Under the pieces are notes generated by a model. The model ran no database searches, was not told where the DNA came from, and was given only the letters and a program-made list of their open reading frames with translations. From JBBDWJ01 sp040902925 (GTDB taxonomy: Bacteria > Acidobacteriota > Terriglobia > Bryobacterales > UBA6623): a DNA stretch of 9,369 bases. The translations under genes and the position numbers were made by a program. The first letter of the stretch is position 1. Every line of letters starts with the position of its first letter. Positions 1 to 6,942 of the stretch are shown piece after piece. The stretch spans positions 1 to 9,369 of the forward strand of contig JBBDWJ010000019.1 in assembly GCA_040902925.1 (NCBI GenBank). Reading direction: 5' to 3'.

Positions 1-314
1 GCCCCAAGAGGCCGCAAACGTTTGTCCACCTAATTCGTGGACACTACACTAGCATCGAATCACGAATCCTGAAAACGTCACATCGCGAATATCAGGTTGT
101 CGCGGCAACTGAGTCGATCGTCCAGATCGAGACCTACCATGCTCCGGGCTGGTCCGCTTCGCTCAACATGCAGCCTGTTGCAATCCGAGTGGACGGCGAG
201 ACCGGGCTGCAGTTGATTACCGTACCGCCTGGAACGCATCGGCTGCAGCTTGAATACCGTCTATCTTGGCCGTGGGAGAGACGAAAACACGATGAGCTAG
301 CGGCCCTTTTCTGA
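1..314 (+). CDS. 3' end of a gene (partial); C-terminal domain resembling YfhO-type membrane proteins
   Basis: The third forward frame is open from the left edge to a TGA at 312-314, giving about 103 residues with no start inside the window, so this is the tail of a longer gene. The readable part contains VQIETYHAPGWSASLNM (about residues 45-61), then a short beta-rich stretch and VPPGTHRLQLEYR. The pattern of an aromatic-Pro-Gly-Trp motif, a small beta domain and a 'pG.H.v.l.yr' ending is typical of the extracytoplasmic C-terminal domain of YfhO-like and related multi-membrane-span proteins thought to act in glycan or lipid-sugar transfer. The family call is pattern recognition from a fragment. 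No transmembrane helix is visible in the piece. It ends with a basic/acidic tail (WERRKHDELAALF). It converges on the minus-strand gene that ends at 444, with 129 bp between the two stops and no convincing terminator there. Coding status is fairly sure; function is tentative. Confidence 0.6.
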   Translation, partial: PKRPQTFVHLIRGHYTSIESRILKTSHREYQVVAATESIVQIETYHAPGWSASLNMQPVAIRVDGETGLQLITVPPGTHRLQLEYRLSWPWERRKHDELAALF

Positions 315-443
315 CCGGATCGGATGGCTAGCGGTACTGCAAAAGACTCGAGAGAGGGTAGCGGACTCGATCGTTTGGCGTGGAATTCCCGCTTGCCATC
401 AACCGATCGCGGATCGACGCTGAGCAACGAAAACGCCGCTAAC

Positions 444-1811
444 TTAGAAATAGTCTTCTTCGACGCCACTGTACCAAGAGTCGTACATCGCCTCTGCTGT
501 AGGAAGCTTGGCGGGCCGCACGAGCCGGAAACCGAGCCACTGCGCGTCGGTGTGGTACCAGATGCTCTTGGGAAGCTGCGGGTCCTGCTGCTTCCACAAC
601 GGATCGGAAGCCGTCCGCGCGGCGCAACGCAGCTTGGCGGCATCGTCGTTCCAGGAGCCGCCTCGGACGGCGTGCGGATAGGGCTCGCTCGCCCTCACCC
701 GGGGGTTGTCAGCGGCCGCGGATGTGTATTTGGCGTAGCCGTCGAGCGTCCACTCCATGACGTTGCCAAGCATGTCGTACAAGCCCCATGGATTGGGTTC
801 CTTGGCAGCCACTTGCTGATAGGTACCGTTGCTGTTGGCCGCGTACCAGGCATGCTTTTCGAGCTGTGATGCATCGCTGCCGAAATAGTACGGCGTGGCC
901 GTGCCGGCGCGGCAGGCGTACTCCCATTCGGCCTCAGTCGGCAGCCGGTAGAACTCACCGGTCTTGGCGCTGAGCCATTGCGCATACTGATTGGCGGCAT
1001 GCTGCGTCATGCTGATCGCCGGGAATCCATTGATGCCCATGCCGAAACTCATCTCGACGTAAGGGCGCGTCGGGCGGCTGACCGCATCGACAACCATATC
1101 GGGGTTGTCCGGCTCTCCTGCCTGCTGAGCGAACATGAACAACCGGTACTCGTCCCAGGTCACCTCGTGGGTCTGCATCCAGAAGGCGTCGACGTGCACG
1201 GCGTGCGCCGGATGCTCGTCGGGCTTGTGGTTCGAATCCGGCGCGGCTGAGCCCATCACAAAATCGCCCGCCGGAATCGGCGCCATGCCGTAAGAAATCG
1301 TCGTGTTCGGGATCGTCACACGGTAGGACCCCATCTTCGCGCTGGCCTGCTCTTTTTGACGAGCTTGAATGCGCGCATGGATGCGGCTCACGATCTCGCG
1401 CGGATCAGCGTCGCTTGCCAGCGGCTGTTCGGAGGTTGGGGCCTTCACTATCGCGCCGGACGGCCACTCCGCCCCTTGCTCGACCCAGCGTTTCAAAACG
1501 TCGAGCTCTTTGCCGGACAATCGCGGGCCGCCGGGCGGCATGGCGCGAGGCGCACCTACCGGCAGCGCCGTAAGCGTGTAGAACGCGCTCGAATCAGGCT
1601 TTCCGGGAACGAGCGCCTTGCTCACCAGCGCGTCTCGCGAAGTGACATCGAGCCCGCCTAACGCCTGCCCCGCGTGGTGGCACACGACGCAATGGCGCTC
1701 GAGAATCGGCGCCACGTCATCCGCAAAAACAACACCGCCGGTCTGCGCTTGCGCGGGCAACGCAAGCCACAAACCAGCGGCAAGCACAATGCAAACTTGG
1801 AACCGCTTCAT
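444..1811 (-). CDS. Secreted cytochrome c / SUMF1-like (formylglycine-generating enzyme fold) fusion protein
   Basis: 455 residues. A Sec signal peptide is clear at residues 1-22 (KRF, hydrophobic core, ALPAQA|Q). Residues 27-117 form a c-type cytochrome domain of the kind found in planctomycete and acidobacterial PSCyt proteins: haem motif CVVCH at 41-45, a GGLD motif at 52-55 and a candidate distal ligand Met91 in MPPGG. After a charged linker (about 130-165), residues 175-433 are a SUMF1/FGE-sulfatase domain: IPAGDFVMGS, HEVTWDEYRLF, YRLPTEAEWEYACRAG, GLYDMLGNVMEWT, RGGSWND, WLGFRLVRP. The two copper-binding catalytic cysteines that true FGEs carry just after the GGS motif are missing; the only cysteine there is Cys396 (LRCAAR), which matches the noncatalytic position. 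It is therefore probably not a sulfatase activator but a binding or redox protein on the FGE fold. The ATG at 1811 is chosen because it begins the signal peptide; an upstream in-frame start (1877) would add 22 non-signal residues and overlap the oxidoreductase gene. It lies 5 bp after that gene's stop, so the two are cotranscribed. The physiological role is unknown. Confidence 0.88.
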   Translation of the reverse strand: MKRFQVCIVLAAGLWLALPAQAQTGGVVFADDVAPILERHCVVCHHAGQALGGLDVTSRDALVSKALVPGKPDSSAFYTLTALPVGAPRAMPPGGPRLSGKELDVLKRWVEQGAEWPSGAIVKAPTSEQPLASDADPREIVSRIHARIQARQKEQASAKMGSYRVTIPNTTISYGMAPIPAGDFVMGSAAPDSNHKPDEHPAHAVHVDAFWMQTHEVTWDEYRLFMFAQQAGEPDNPDMVVDAVSRPTRPYVEMSFGMGINGFPAISMTQHAANQYAQWLSAKTGEFYRLPTEAEWEYACRAGTATPYYFGSDASQLEKHAWYAANSNGTYQQVAAKEPNPWGLYDMLGNVMEWTLDGYAKYTSAAADNPRVRASEPYPHAVRGGSWNDDAAKLRCAARTASDPLWKQQDPQLPKSIWYHTDAQWLGFRLVRPAKLPTAEAMYDSWYSGVEEDYF

Positions 1812-1816
1812 TTCGC

Positions 1817-3133
1817 TTAGATCAGCTTCGTAACCCCGGGTCGTGCCAGCGGGGGCGCCTCGAAGCTGCCTGTCCACGCCAACGGATCGGGACCGAGCTT
1901 CTCCTGCGAGTTCAACGCCTGCTCCCAGGTGACTTCCTGCCCGGTATAAGCGGCCATGCGGCCCATGATTGCGAGCATCGTGCTAGTCGCCAGGCGCTTG
2001 CCGTCATTGATCGGCTGCCCTTGACGGATAGCCGCAAACAGCACGTCGTGCTCGCGCTGGTACATCGGATATTCCTCGCCGGTGAAGGTCCACTCGGTCT
2101 TGCCCTCGATGACCGGCACTGGACCGCGGCCGATGGTGCAACGGCCTTCCGAGCCAAGAATGTAATCCGAGTTCTCGTTGTGGCAGCCTTCGGTCTGGCG
2201 GTTGGCCAGAAACGCGCGCACGCCGTTCGCGTAGATGTAGTTGATCTCGAAATGGTCGTAGATATTTCCGCCCTCGGCCGGGATCGTGCGCCCGCCCACG
2301 CCAACGCAGCTCACCGGCGGCTCATCGTGCAGCATCCAGGCGATCTTGTCGGCGCTGTGAACCGCCTGCTCGACCAGACTATCGCCGCAGGTCCAAACAA
2401 AGTTGTACCAGTTGCGGATCTGCCACTCGATATCACTCATGCCTGCCGGGCGCGTGTCCGCCGGCGGCATCGGCTTCACGGGGTTGGTGTAGTACGTCGC
2501 GTAATAGGCCACCAGCTTGCCGATAGCGCCATCGTCGATCTTCTGAAACGTCTCTTGGATCTTGTTGTTGTAGCGCCAGCAGAAGCCCGCCACCAGCGAC
2601 AGTTTTTTCTGAGCCGCCAACTCGGCCGAAGCGATCGCCGAACGCACGCCGGGAGCATCGGTCGCGACAGGCTTCTCGGCGAAAATATGCTTGGAGCCTT
2701 CGACACACGCCGCGAGGTGTGCCGGCCGAAAACCGGGCGGCGTCGCGAGCAGCACGGCGTCAACGCCGGCGTCGATGACCTTTTGAAAGGCGTCGAGGCC
2801 CAGAAATTGTTTTTCCGGATCGACCTTCACGCGTTCTCCGACCACGCGCGCCCGCTTGAGGTTTCCGAGACCCTTGTCGATTTGCTCCTGGTCGATGTCC
2901 GCCACCGCCGTCAGTTCGGTGTAATCGTCAGCGCGCAGGGCTTGAAGCGCAGCGCCGGTGCCGCGCCCGCCGCAGCCGACCAGACCAACTTGGATGGCGT
3001 TGGTGACCGTCTGCGCCGAGATGATGGCCGGAAACCCGGCAGCCATCGAAGCTCCTACAATTCCGCCGGCGGTCTTGAGAAAGTCCCGTCGCTCGGCATT
3101 AACCGCTTTGTCCTTGGTGTTGCTTTTCTGCAT
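1817..3133 (-). CDS. Tat-exported Gfo/Idh/MocA family oxidoreductase
   Basis: 438 residues. The N-terminus has a twin-arginine signal (ERRDFLKTAGG at 14-24, then a hydrophobic stretch to PAIISAQ near 41), so the protein is probably exported folded with its cofactor bound. A Rossmann fold follows: VGLVGCGGRGTG (49-60) is the dinucleotide-binding loop, and VADID near 77-81 ends the second strand. The family hallmark EKP is at 153-155, with Lys154 the expected catalytic lysine. The C-terminal substrate domain has DSLVEQAVHSADKIAWML (251-268) with candidate catalytic Asp251 and His259. Family members oxidise or reduce sugars, inositols and related hydroxyl groups with NAD(P); exported members such as glucose-fructose oxidoreductase retain the cofactor tightly. 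The substrate cannot be read from sequence. The ATG at 3133 is preferred over an in-frame GTG at 3145 because GGAAGGA lies directly upstream of the ATG and the GTG overlaps that ribosome site. It is first in an operon with the cytochrome-SUMF1 gene. Many such paralogues occur in Acidobacteriota and Planctomycetota. Confidence 0.93.
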   Translation of the reverse strand: MQKSNTKDKAVNAERRDFLKTAGGIVGASMAAGFPAIISAQTVTNAIQVGLVGCGGRGTGAALQALRADDYTELTAVADIDQEQIDKGLGNLKRARVVGERVKVDPEKQFLGLDAFQKVIDAGVDAVLLATPPGFRPAHLAACVEGSKHIFAEKPVATDAPGVRSAIASAELAAQKKLSLVAGFCWRYNNKIQETFQKIDDGAIGKLVAYYATYYTNPVKPMPPADTRPAGMSDIEWQIRNWYNFVWTCGDSLVEQAVHSADKIAWMLHDEPPVSCVGVGGRTIPAEGGNIYDHFEINYIYANGVRAFLANRQTEGCHNENSDYILGSEGRCTIGRGPVPVIEGKTEWTFTGEEYPMYQREHDVLFAAIRQGQPINDGKRLATSTMLAIMGRMAAYTGQEVTWEQALNSQEKLGPDPLAWTGSFEAPPLARPGVTKLI

Positions 3134-3136
3134 GAT

Positions 3137-3143
3137 TCCTTCC
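3137..3143 (-). promoter_or_regulatory. Ribosome binding site deciding the Gfo/Idh start
   Basis: On the minus strand GGAAGGA ends 3 bases before the ATG at 3133 (the GGAAG core is 5 bases away). An alternative GTG at 3145-3143 shares a base with this site and has no purine-rich site of its own placed well, so the ATG is the better start. Confidence 0.6.
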
Positions 3144-3239
3144 ACTCGATGGTGCGCCGCCGTACCCTCCCACCTGGGTGCCGCAACGAATGCAGCCGAT
3201 CCAAGCCCCGCCAGGACCGAAACCGGCTTCTCAAAAAGT

Positions 3240-3269
3240 AGTATAGCGGCTGCGGCGCGGCGGCTTCAC
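3240..3269 (-). promoter_or_regulatory. Candidate sigma-70-like promoter of the oxidoreductase operon
   Basis: Reading the minus strand, TATACT (3245-3240) matches the -10 consensus at five of six bases. It follows an 18-base spacer after GTGAAG (3269-3264), which matches the -35 consensus at only three of six. A start just below 3235 would give a leader of about 100 nt before the ATG at 3133. The -10 is good and the -35 poor, so this is a candidate only. Confidence 0.33.
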
Positions 3270-3434
3270 TCTCCACGCTTACGTTGGGACGAAACGGAGG
3301 CAGCCGAGGTTGCGAAGGCGGCACGGCGTCCGGCAGCGTTCCGGGCGAGCAAGCCCCCAAACGGATCCCATCCGGGCAGGTTCAGCTACGCGCGGAGCCT
3401 GCCTCCGAAGATGGGCGGCTAGCAGCTAGTGAGG

Positions 3435-3468
3435 TGTCCCAGTGATACATTGTCCCAGTGATACATTG
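3435..3468. repeat. Exact 16-bp tandem duplication (two copies plus 2 bp)
   Basis: TGTCCCAGTGATACAT occurs at 3435-3450 and again immediately at 3451-3466. The following TG is also shared, giving 18 bases of identity at a 16-bp period. The repeat is AT-richer than the surrounding GC-rich spacer. The sequence begins with TG, as many transposable element ends do, but no partner inverted copy was found in the window. Confidence 0.85.
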
Positions 3469-3523
3469 ACTATCGAAGTTCACGGCAGCGGCGCGACATG
3501 CCGCGCCCGCGACCGGCACGATA

Positions 3524-3541
3524 ACCGTCCTCCAGGACAGT
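3524..3541 (-). terminator. Weak hairpin after the usp operon, possible terminator
   Basis: On the minus strand, 3 bases after the stop of the last usp gene, ACTGTCC and GGACGGT can pair as a 7-bp stem (one G-U pair) around a TGGA loop. The sequence that follows (TATCG...) has no run of T, so intrinsic termination would be weak. It may simply stabilise the 3' end or mean nothing. Confidence 0.28.
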
Positions 3542-3544
3542 CGG

Positions 3545-4420
3545 CTAGTTGAATACCGGTTCCGGATTGGCGAAAAGGCGCGCACCCAGCGCTTGAAAGA
3601 ATGGAATGCGGTGTTTCGACAGTAGAACCTGCAGCAGGGGCACGGGGCAATGCCAAAGCAGATTCTCCAACTCGCGGCTGGGGTATGCCAATGAAGCGGG
3701 CAGCAGGCCCCAGCGGCCGACTACCAGCACATCAGCCTCGTGCGCGCAGACGGCCCTCAATAGAGCCCGATCGTGCGTAACGCTCTGTTCGACCGCTGGC
3801 GTGCAATCCAGCTTCGCCAACGCCGCGCGCGGAAGAAGCCGGTGGAGATCGACCAATCGCCGGTCCAGAAACGATTCGGCAATCTGATCGTCTCCGATGA
3901 GCGTTTCCCGGAAACACGAATGGAGCGCAATCAACTCTTCCGCCCCGGTTTGGCCGCAAAAACGAGCCGCGCTCGCCAGCAGCGCCTGGCCTTTGGGGGA
4001 AAGGTCGACGCCGGCGATAGCGCGATCGATCTTAAGCGCAACGTTGGGGGGAACCAGGCAAACCGAGCAGGGAGCCTCGCTCACTAGCCTGCGGCCGATG
4101 GCGCGGCCTTGGCGCCCATTCTCGGGGCGGCGAGCGAGAATCAAGTCCGCATTGTATTCCACCGCCGCTTCGAAAACGCAGTCCAGCTCCGGCTCGGTGA
4201 ATAGCCGCATCGCCGGGGCCTGCGCGCCGCGGGCCGCGAAGATGGCGCGCGCTGCCGGCGCCAGCGAACCCAGAATGGACTCGCCAGGGAAAGCAGCCAC
4301 CAACGTGCTCGCTTCGGATTCGGATGAGGCGAGCAATGCGGAGTATTCCAACAGTTCCCGGTCGACCTGCTGACCGGTGTGGACGGCTAGGATGCGGCTG
4401 AACGCGGGTCCGGATGTCAT
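3545..4420 (-). CDS. Tandem-domain universal stress protein, degenerate
   Basis: 291 residues, two USP-fold halves: about 8-125 and 130-267, followed by a 24-residue tail (SKHRIPFFQALGARLF...). The call rests on the repeated strand pattern: ADLILARRPENGRQGRAIGRRLVSEAPCSVCLVP closes half one, IDRAIAGVDLSPKG opens half two, and ADVLVVGRW...LLWHCPVPLLQV closes it. Half one has His14 where the conserved Asp of ATP-binding USPs normally sits (ILAVH), and neither half keeps the G-2x-G-9x-G-S/T nucleotide loop. Half two keeps Asp139. It therefore probably does not bind ATP in the usual way, and may act by dimerising with its intact-looking neighbour. The ATG at 4420 lies 4 bp after the upstream usp stop, with only a weak ribosome site, suggesting translational coupling. 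It is the last gene of the sulP-usp-usp operon. USP fold is likely; cellular role is unknown. Confidence 0.8.
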   Translation of the reverse strand: MTSGPAFSRILAVHTGQQVDRELLEYSALLASSESEASTLVAAFPGESILGSLAPAARAIFAARGAQAPAMRLFTEPELDCVFEAAVEYNADLILARRPENGRQGRAIGRRLVSEAPCSVCLVPPNVALKIDRAIAGVDLSPKGQALLASAARFCGQTGAEELIALHSCFRETLIGDDQIAESFLDRRLVDLHRLLPRAALAKLDCTPAVEQSVTHDRALLRAVCAHEADVLVVGRWGLLPASLAYPSRELENLLWHCPVPLLQVLLSKHRIPFFQALGARLFANPEPVFN

Positions 4421-4424
4421 GAAG

Positions 4425-5297
4425 CTACACGCTCAGAACCGGGCACGGGGATCGGCGGATAATCTCGTAGGCTTGCGCGCGCAGCCGGCCGAGCAGGTCG
4501 GAGGAGACGCCGCGGCCGATAACGACAACGCTGGCTTCCAGTCGCTTGGCCGCGCTGGCGACCACCTTGTGCGCGTCGCCCGATTCGACTGCGATGTCGC
4601 CCTCGATTTGATTGGCCTTCATCAGACCGGCGATCTTTTCGCGCAGGTTGCCGGACAGCGTCGAACGCCACGATGGATCGAAGAAGTCTTCGTTGGCGGC
4701 GCCAGCGTCAGGCATGGCATGGACGATGGTCAACGGCGCGCCATAGTGGCGGGCCAAGCCGGCGCCCCAACGCAGCACCCGCTCGGTCTGCGGGCCGAGG
4801 TCGACGGCGCTGAGAATGTGGCGAACCTGCCGTGGGTTGTAGCTCTTCCCAAACTCAGTGCCGGCCAATACTGGGCATTCCGCTCCGTGGAGCACTTTGG
4901 AAGTCACCGACCCGATCACCAGCCAGCGCCGCAGCGGGCTGCTGCCGCGCGTTGGCATGACGATCAAGCCGTAACCGTGGTCATGCGCCCGGCGTAGGAT
5001 CTCTTCGGCCGGATCTCCTTCGACGACCTCCCGGCGGACGTTGGGTCCAAGCGATTCCTGCCCGGGCGGAAACAAGTCGAAGGCATGCCGCAGCGTCTGG
5101 TGGCGGTGCTTGGTGAGTTCGGCGAATCGTTCGCTGGCCGGCTGCGTCATGGCGAAGTCGAAGGTAATCGGTGGCGCCACGTGCAGCAGCGTAAGTTCGG
5201 CATTGAGATCCGGGGCGATCTCGGCCGCGTAGCGGGCTGCGTCGCCGGAGGCCGGAGAAAAATCGATCGGCGTCAGGATCTTGTGTATGCTTTCCAT
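4425..5297 (-). CDS. Tandem-domain universal stress protein (UspA family)
   Basis: 290 residues made of two USP domains, about 4-147 and 157-290. Domain one has the classic opening HKILTPIDFS (Asp12 is the conserved nucleotide-site Asp), LTLLHV, GDPAEEIL and the closing LIVMPTRG...VIGSVTSKVLHGAECPVLAG. The nucleotide loop is partly altered: Pro replaces the first Gly and there is one extra residue before the final Gly-Ser (129-130). Domain two opens with RHILSAVDLG and ends with VVVIGRG...LGRLRAQAYEIIRRSPCPVLSV, a form common in acidobacterial double USPs, with Gln-Ala where Gly-Ser is usual. USPs are cytoplasmic nucleotide-binding or signalling proteins, often encoded beside transporters. 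The ATG at 5297 is chosen; an adjacent in-frame GTG at 5300 is possible, since AGGCGG lies 8 bases before the ATG and 5 before the GTG. It begins 12 bp after the SulP stop and ends 4 bp before the next usp. Confidence 0.92.
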   Translation of the reverse strand: MESIHKILTPIDFSPASGDAARYAAEIAPDLNAELTLLHVAPPITFDFAMTQPASERFAELTKHRHQTLRHAFDLFPPGQESLGPNVRREVVEGDPAEEILRRAHDHGYGLIVMPTRGSSPLRRWLVIGSVTSKVLHGAECPVLAGTEFGKSYNPRQVRHILSAVDLGPQTERVLRWGAGLARHYGAPLTIVHAMPDAGAANEDFFDPSWRSTLSGNLREKIAGLMKANQIEGDIAVESGDAHKVVASAAKRLEASVVVIGRGVSSDLLGRLRAQAYEIIRRSPCPVLSV

Positions 5298-5309
5298 CAC
5301 GGTGGCCGC

Positions 5310-6878
5310 CTAGTGTGAACCGGCTGTGCTGGCGGGCGCAGCGCCCGCGGGAATGTTCAGGGTCGGGTTGCCCTCGCGGTACTTTTTCATCAGCTCATCC
5401 CATTCCACAACCGTGGTAGCGGACTTACCGTTGCGCTGCTTCTCCCACGAGGAAAGCGCGTCCATGCAGGCATGATCGATGTAATCGAGGTTGTTGAAAT
5501 GGACGTGGACATCCACTTCCTGAGGCAGCCGCTCCAGCGCGTCGAGCAGTATCGGAAGGCGGACAAAGGTGGCCGCGCCGGTGAGGTGCATGTCCACCCG
5601 GCGGGGGCTTTCGTCCATACGGATCTTCATGTGCGTTAGCGCATAGAGCACCTTGATCAGCGACAGCACCAGCCCGGTGAGAATGCCGGTCAGCAGGTCC
5701 GTGGCCACGATCATGACCACCGTCACCACATAAACGACAGTCGGGGCGCCGCCATAGTGCAGCAGGCGCCGGACGTTAGCTGGGTTCACGAGCTTATAGC
5801 CGGTATAGACCAGGATCGCCGCCAAGCTGGCCACCGGAACCGCCCGCAACACGCCGGGCGCCGCGGCCACCAGCACGAGCAGCCAAAGGCCGTGAAAGAT
5901 CGCCGAACGCCGGGTCTTGCCGCCGGCGGCGACGTTGGTTGCGCTGCGCACAATCACGCCGGTCATCGGCAAGCCCCCCAAAAAGCCGCAGATGGTATTG
6001 CCGACACCCTGCGACATCAATTCGCGGTTGTAGCGGGTGCGGGGGCCGTCGTGCATCTGATCGACCGCGGTTGCCGACAGCAAAGTCTCCGCGCTCGCCA
6101 CAAACGCCAGCGTGACGGCGGCGATGAGAAACTGCATCTCCCCAAGGCGGGCGAAGCCGCCCAAGCCCGGCAACGAAAGTGAGCCCAGCAGGCTGTCAGG
6201 CAGGTCAACGTAACGCACCGGCATCGTAAAAAACTGCGCCAGCATCGTTGCGAACACCACGCCCACGAGCGCCCCCGGAACCCATTTGAGCTTCTTGGGA
6301 GAAAACCGCGTCCACAACAGCAAGACGACAATCGTGCCCACGCCCAGCCAGGCGGCTTGGTGGTGGCTGCTGCCGTCCACGGGCCAAAGCCCCTTCCAGA
6401 TCGCCTCGGGAATCGAGATCAGATTCAGAATGCCGTTCTCGCGCGGCTGGTCATCGACCATCACGTGGAACTGTGCGCCGAAGATGAGAATGCCAATGCC
6501 GGCAAGCATTCCGTAGATCACTGCTGGGGCGATAGCGCGGAACAGTTGCCCCGCTTTCAGCGCGCCAGCGACCAGTTGAAGCGCTCCGGCGGCGACCATC
6601 ACCGGACCCAGCATTTCGAAGCCGTGAGCTTGGATGAACTCGTAAACGATAACCGCCAAGCCGGCTGCCGGTCCGCTCACCTGCAGCGGGCAACCCGACA
6701 ACAGCCCGACAATAATTCCGCCAACGATGCCAGTGATCAAGCCGGTTGCCGGCGGCGCTCCCGAAGCGATCGCGATGCCCATGCACAACGGCAGGGCCAC
6801 CAGAAACACAACCACCGACGCCAGCAAGTCCTGGGGCAGCGTGCCCGACTGCGTGTTTTGATTGACTTCGGCTGACAT
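5310..6878 (-). CDS. SulP family inorganic anion transporter with C-terminal STAS domain
   Basis: 522 residues. The membrane domain runs from about 18 to 415, with roughly a dozen or more hydrophobic segments, and shows SulP/SLC26 landmarks: LPLCMGIAIASGAPPATGL (29-47), SGPAAGLAVIV (68-78), ASAETLLSATAVDQM (261-275, the region that holds the ion-site residue Asp in cyanobacterial BicA; here Glu264), and GVGNTICGFLGGLPMTG followed by RSATN (291-315). A STAS domain follows at about 428-500. Where phosphorylatable SpoIIAA-type STAS domains have Asp-Ser-Ser-Gly, this one reads IDHACMDAL (467-475), so the switch serine is absent. Bacterial SulP proteins carry sulfate, bicarbonate or dicarboxylates; the substrate cannot be fixed here, and no carbonic anhydrase or sulfur-assimilation gene is in the window to help. 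The ATG at 6878 has a modest AGAAAG upstream. It is the first gene of an operon with two usp genes and diverges from a histidine kinase. Length is normal for the family. Confidence 0.93.
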   Translation of the reverse strand: MSAEVNQNTQSGTLPQDLLASVVVFLVALPLCMGIAIASGAPPATGLITGIVGGIIVGLLSGCPLQVSGPAAGLAVIVYEFIQAHGFEMLGPVMVAAGALQLVAGALKAGQLFRAIAPAVIYGMLAGIGILIFGAQFHVMVDDQPRENGILNLISIPEAIWKGLWPVDGSSHHQAAWLGVGTIVVLLLWTRFSPKKLKWVPGALVGVVFATMLAQFFTMPVRYVDLPDSLLGSLSLPGLGGFARLGEMQFLIAAVTLAFVASAETLLSATAVDQMHDGPRTRYNRELMSQGVGNTICGFLGGLPMTGVIVRSATNVAAGGKTRRSAIFHGLWLLVLVAAAPGVLRAVPVASLAAILVYTGYKLVNPANVRRLLHYGGAPTVVYVVTVVMIVATDLLTGILTGLVLSLIKVLYALTHMKIRMDESPRRVDMHLTGAATFVRLPILLDALERLPQEVDVHVHFNNLDYIDHACMDALSSWEKQRNGKSATTVVEWDELMKKYREGNPTLNIPAGAAPASTAGSH

Positions 6879-6913
6879 ACTGCTTTCTATGGGTCGCTAC
6901 GGAAATCGCCGAA

Positions 6914-6933
6914 TTGTCTCGGCGTCGAGACAA
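6914..6933. repeat. Perfect 8-bp inverted repeat in the sulP leader
   Basis: TTGTCTCG and CGAGACAA form perfect arms around a 4-base GCGT loop. It lies 35 bases upstream of the sulP ATG, so it is within the leader transcript or an operator overlapping the promoter. It could be an RNA hairpin or a dimeric regulator site; the sequence cannot distinguish these. Confidence 0.6.
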
Positions 6934-6942
6934 GGCGGTACG

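Larger units (their letters stand above)
3134..3544. other. Gene-poor spacer between the usp and oxidoreductase operons
   Basis: About 410 bp with no ORF I would call a gene. The short open frames here are low-complexity (Arg/Ala/Pro/Ser rich), have no recognisable motif, and overlap the ends of real genes. What can be pointed to is the ribosome site and candidate promoter of the Gfo/Idh gene (3137-3269), the exact 16-bp tandem duplication at 3435-3466, and a weak hairpin at 3524-3541 just after the last usp gene. The duplicated sequence could be a remnant of a mobile element end, but no transposase fragment is readable. Confidence 0.6.

Noticed and set aside
324..869. Plus-strand open frame over the end of the cytochrome-SUMF1 gene
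   Set aside because: Overlaps the SUMF1 domain on the opposite strand, has no motif, and lacks homologous character.
444..1811. Variable protein of a diversity-generating retroelement, because SUMF1-like domains share the C-type lectin fold
   Set aside because: There is no reverse transcriptase, template repeat or adenine-rich variable C-terminus in the window, and the haem fusion is not the usual form.
444..1811. True formylglycine-generating sulfatase activator
   Set aside because: The catalytic cysteine pair is absent and no sulfatase is encoded nearby.
2021..3241. Long plus-strand open frame (about 406 codons) opposite the Gfo/Idh gene
   Set aside because: It mirrors the real gene on the other strand, has no recognisable domain, is rich in Arg/His/Val as antisense frames of GC-rich genes are, and the minus-strand protein has clear family motifs.
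3382..3585. Minus-strand 67-codon open frame across the spacer and the usp end
   Set aside because: It overlaps the end of the usp gene in another frame, encodes the 16-bp duplication, and has no motif or convincing ribosome site.
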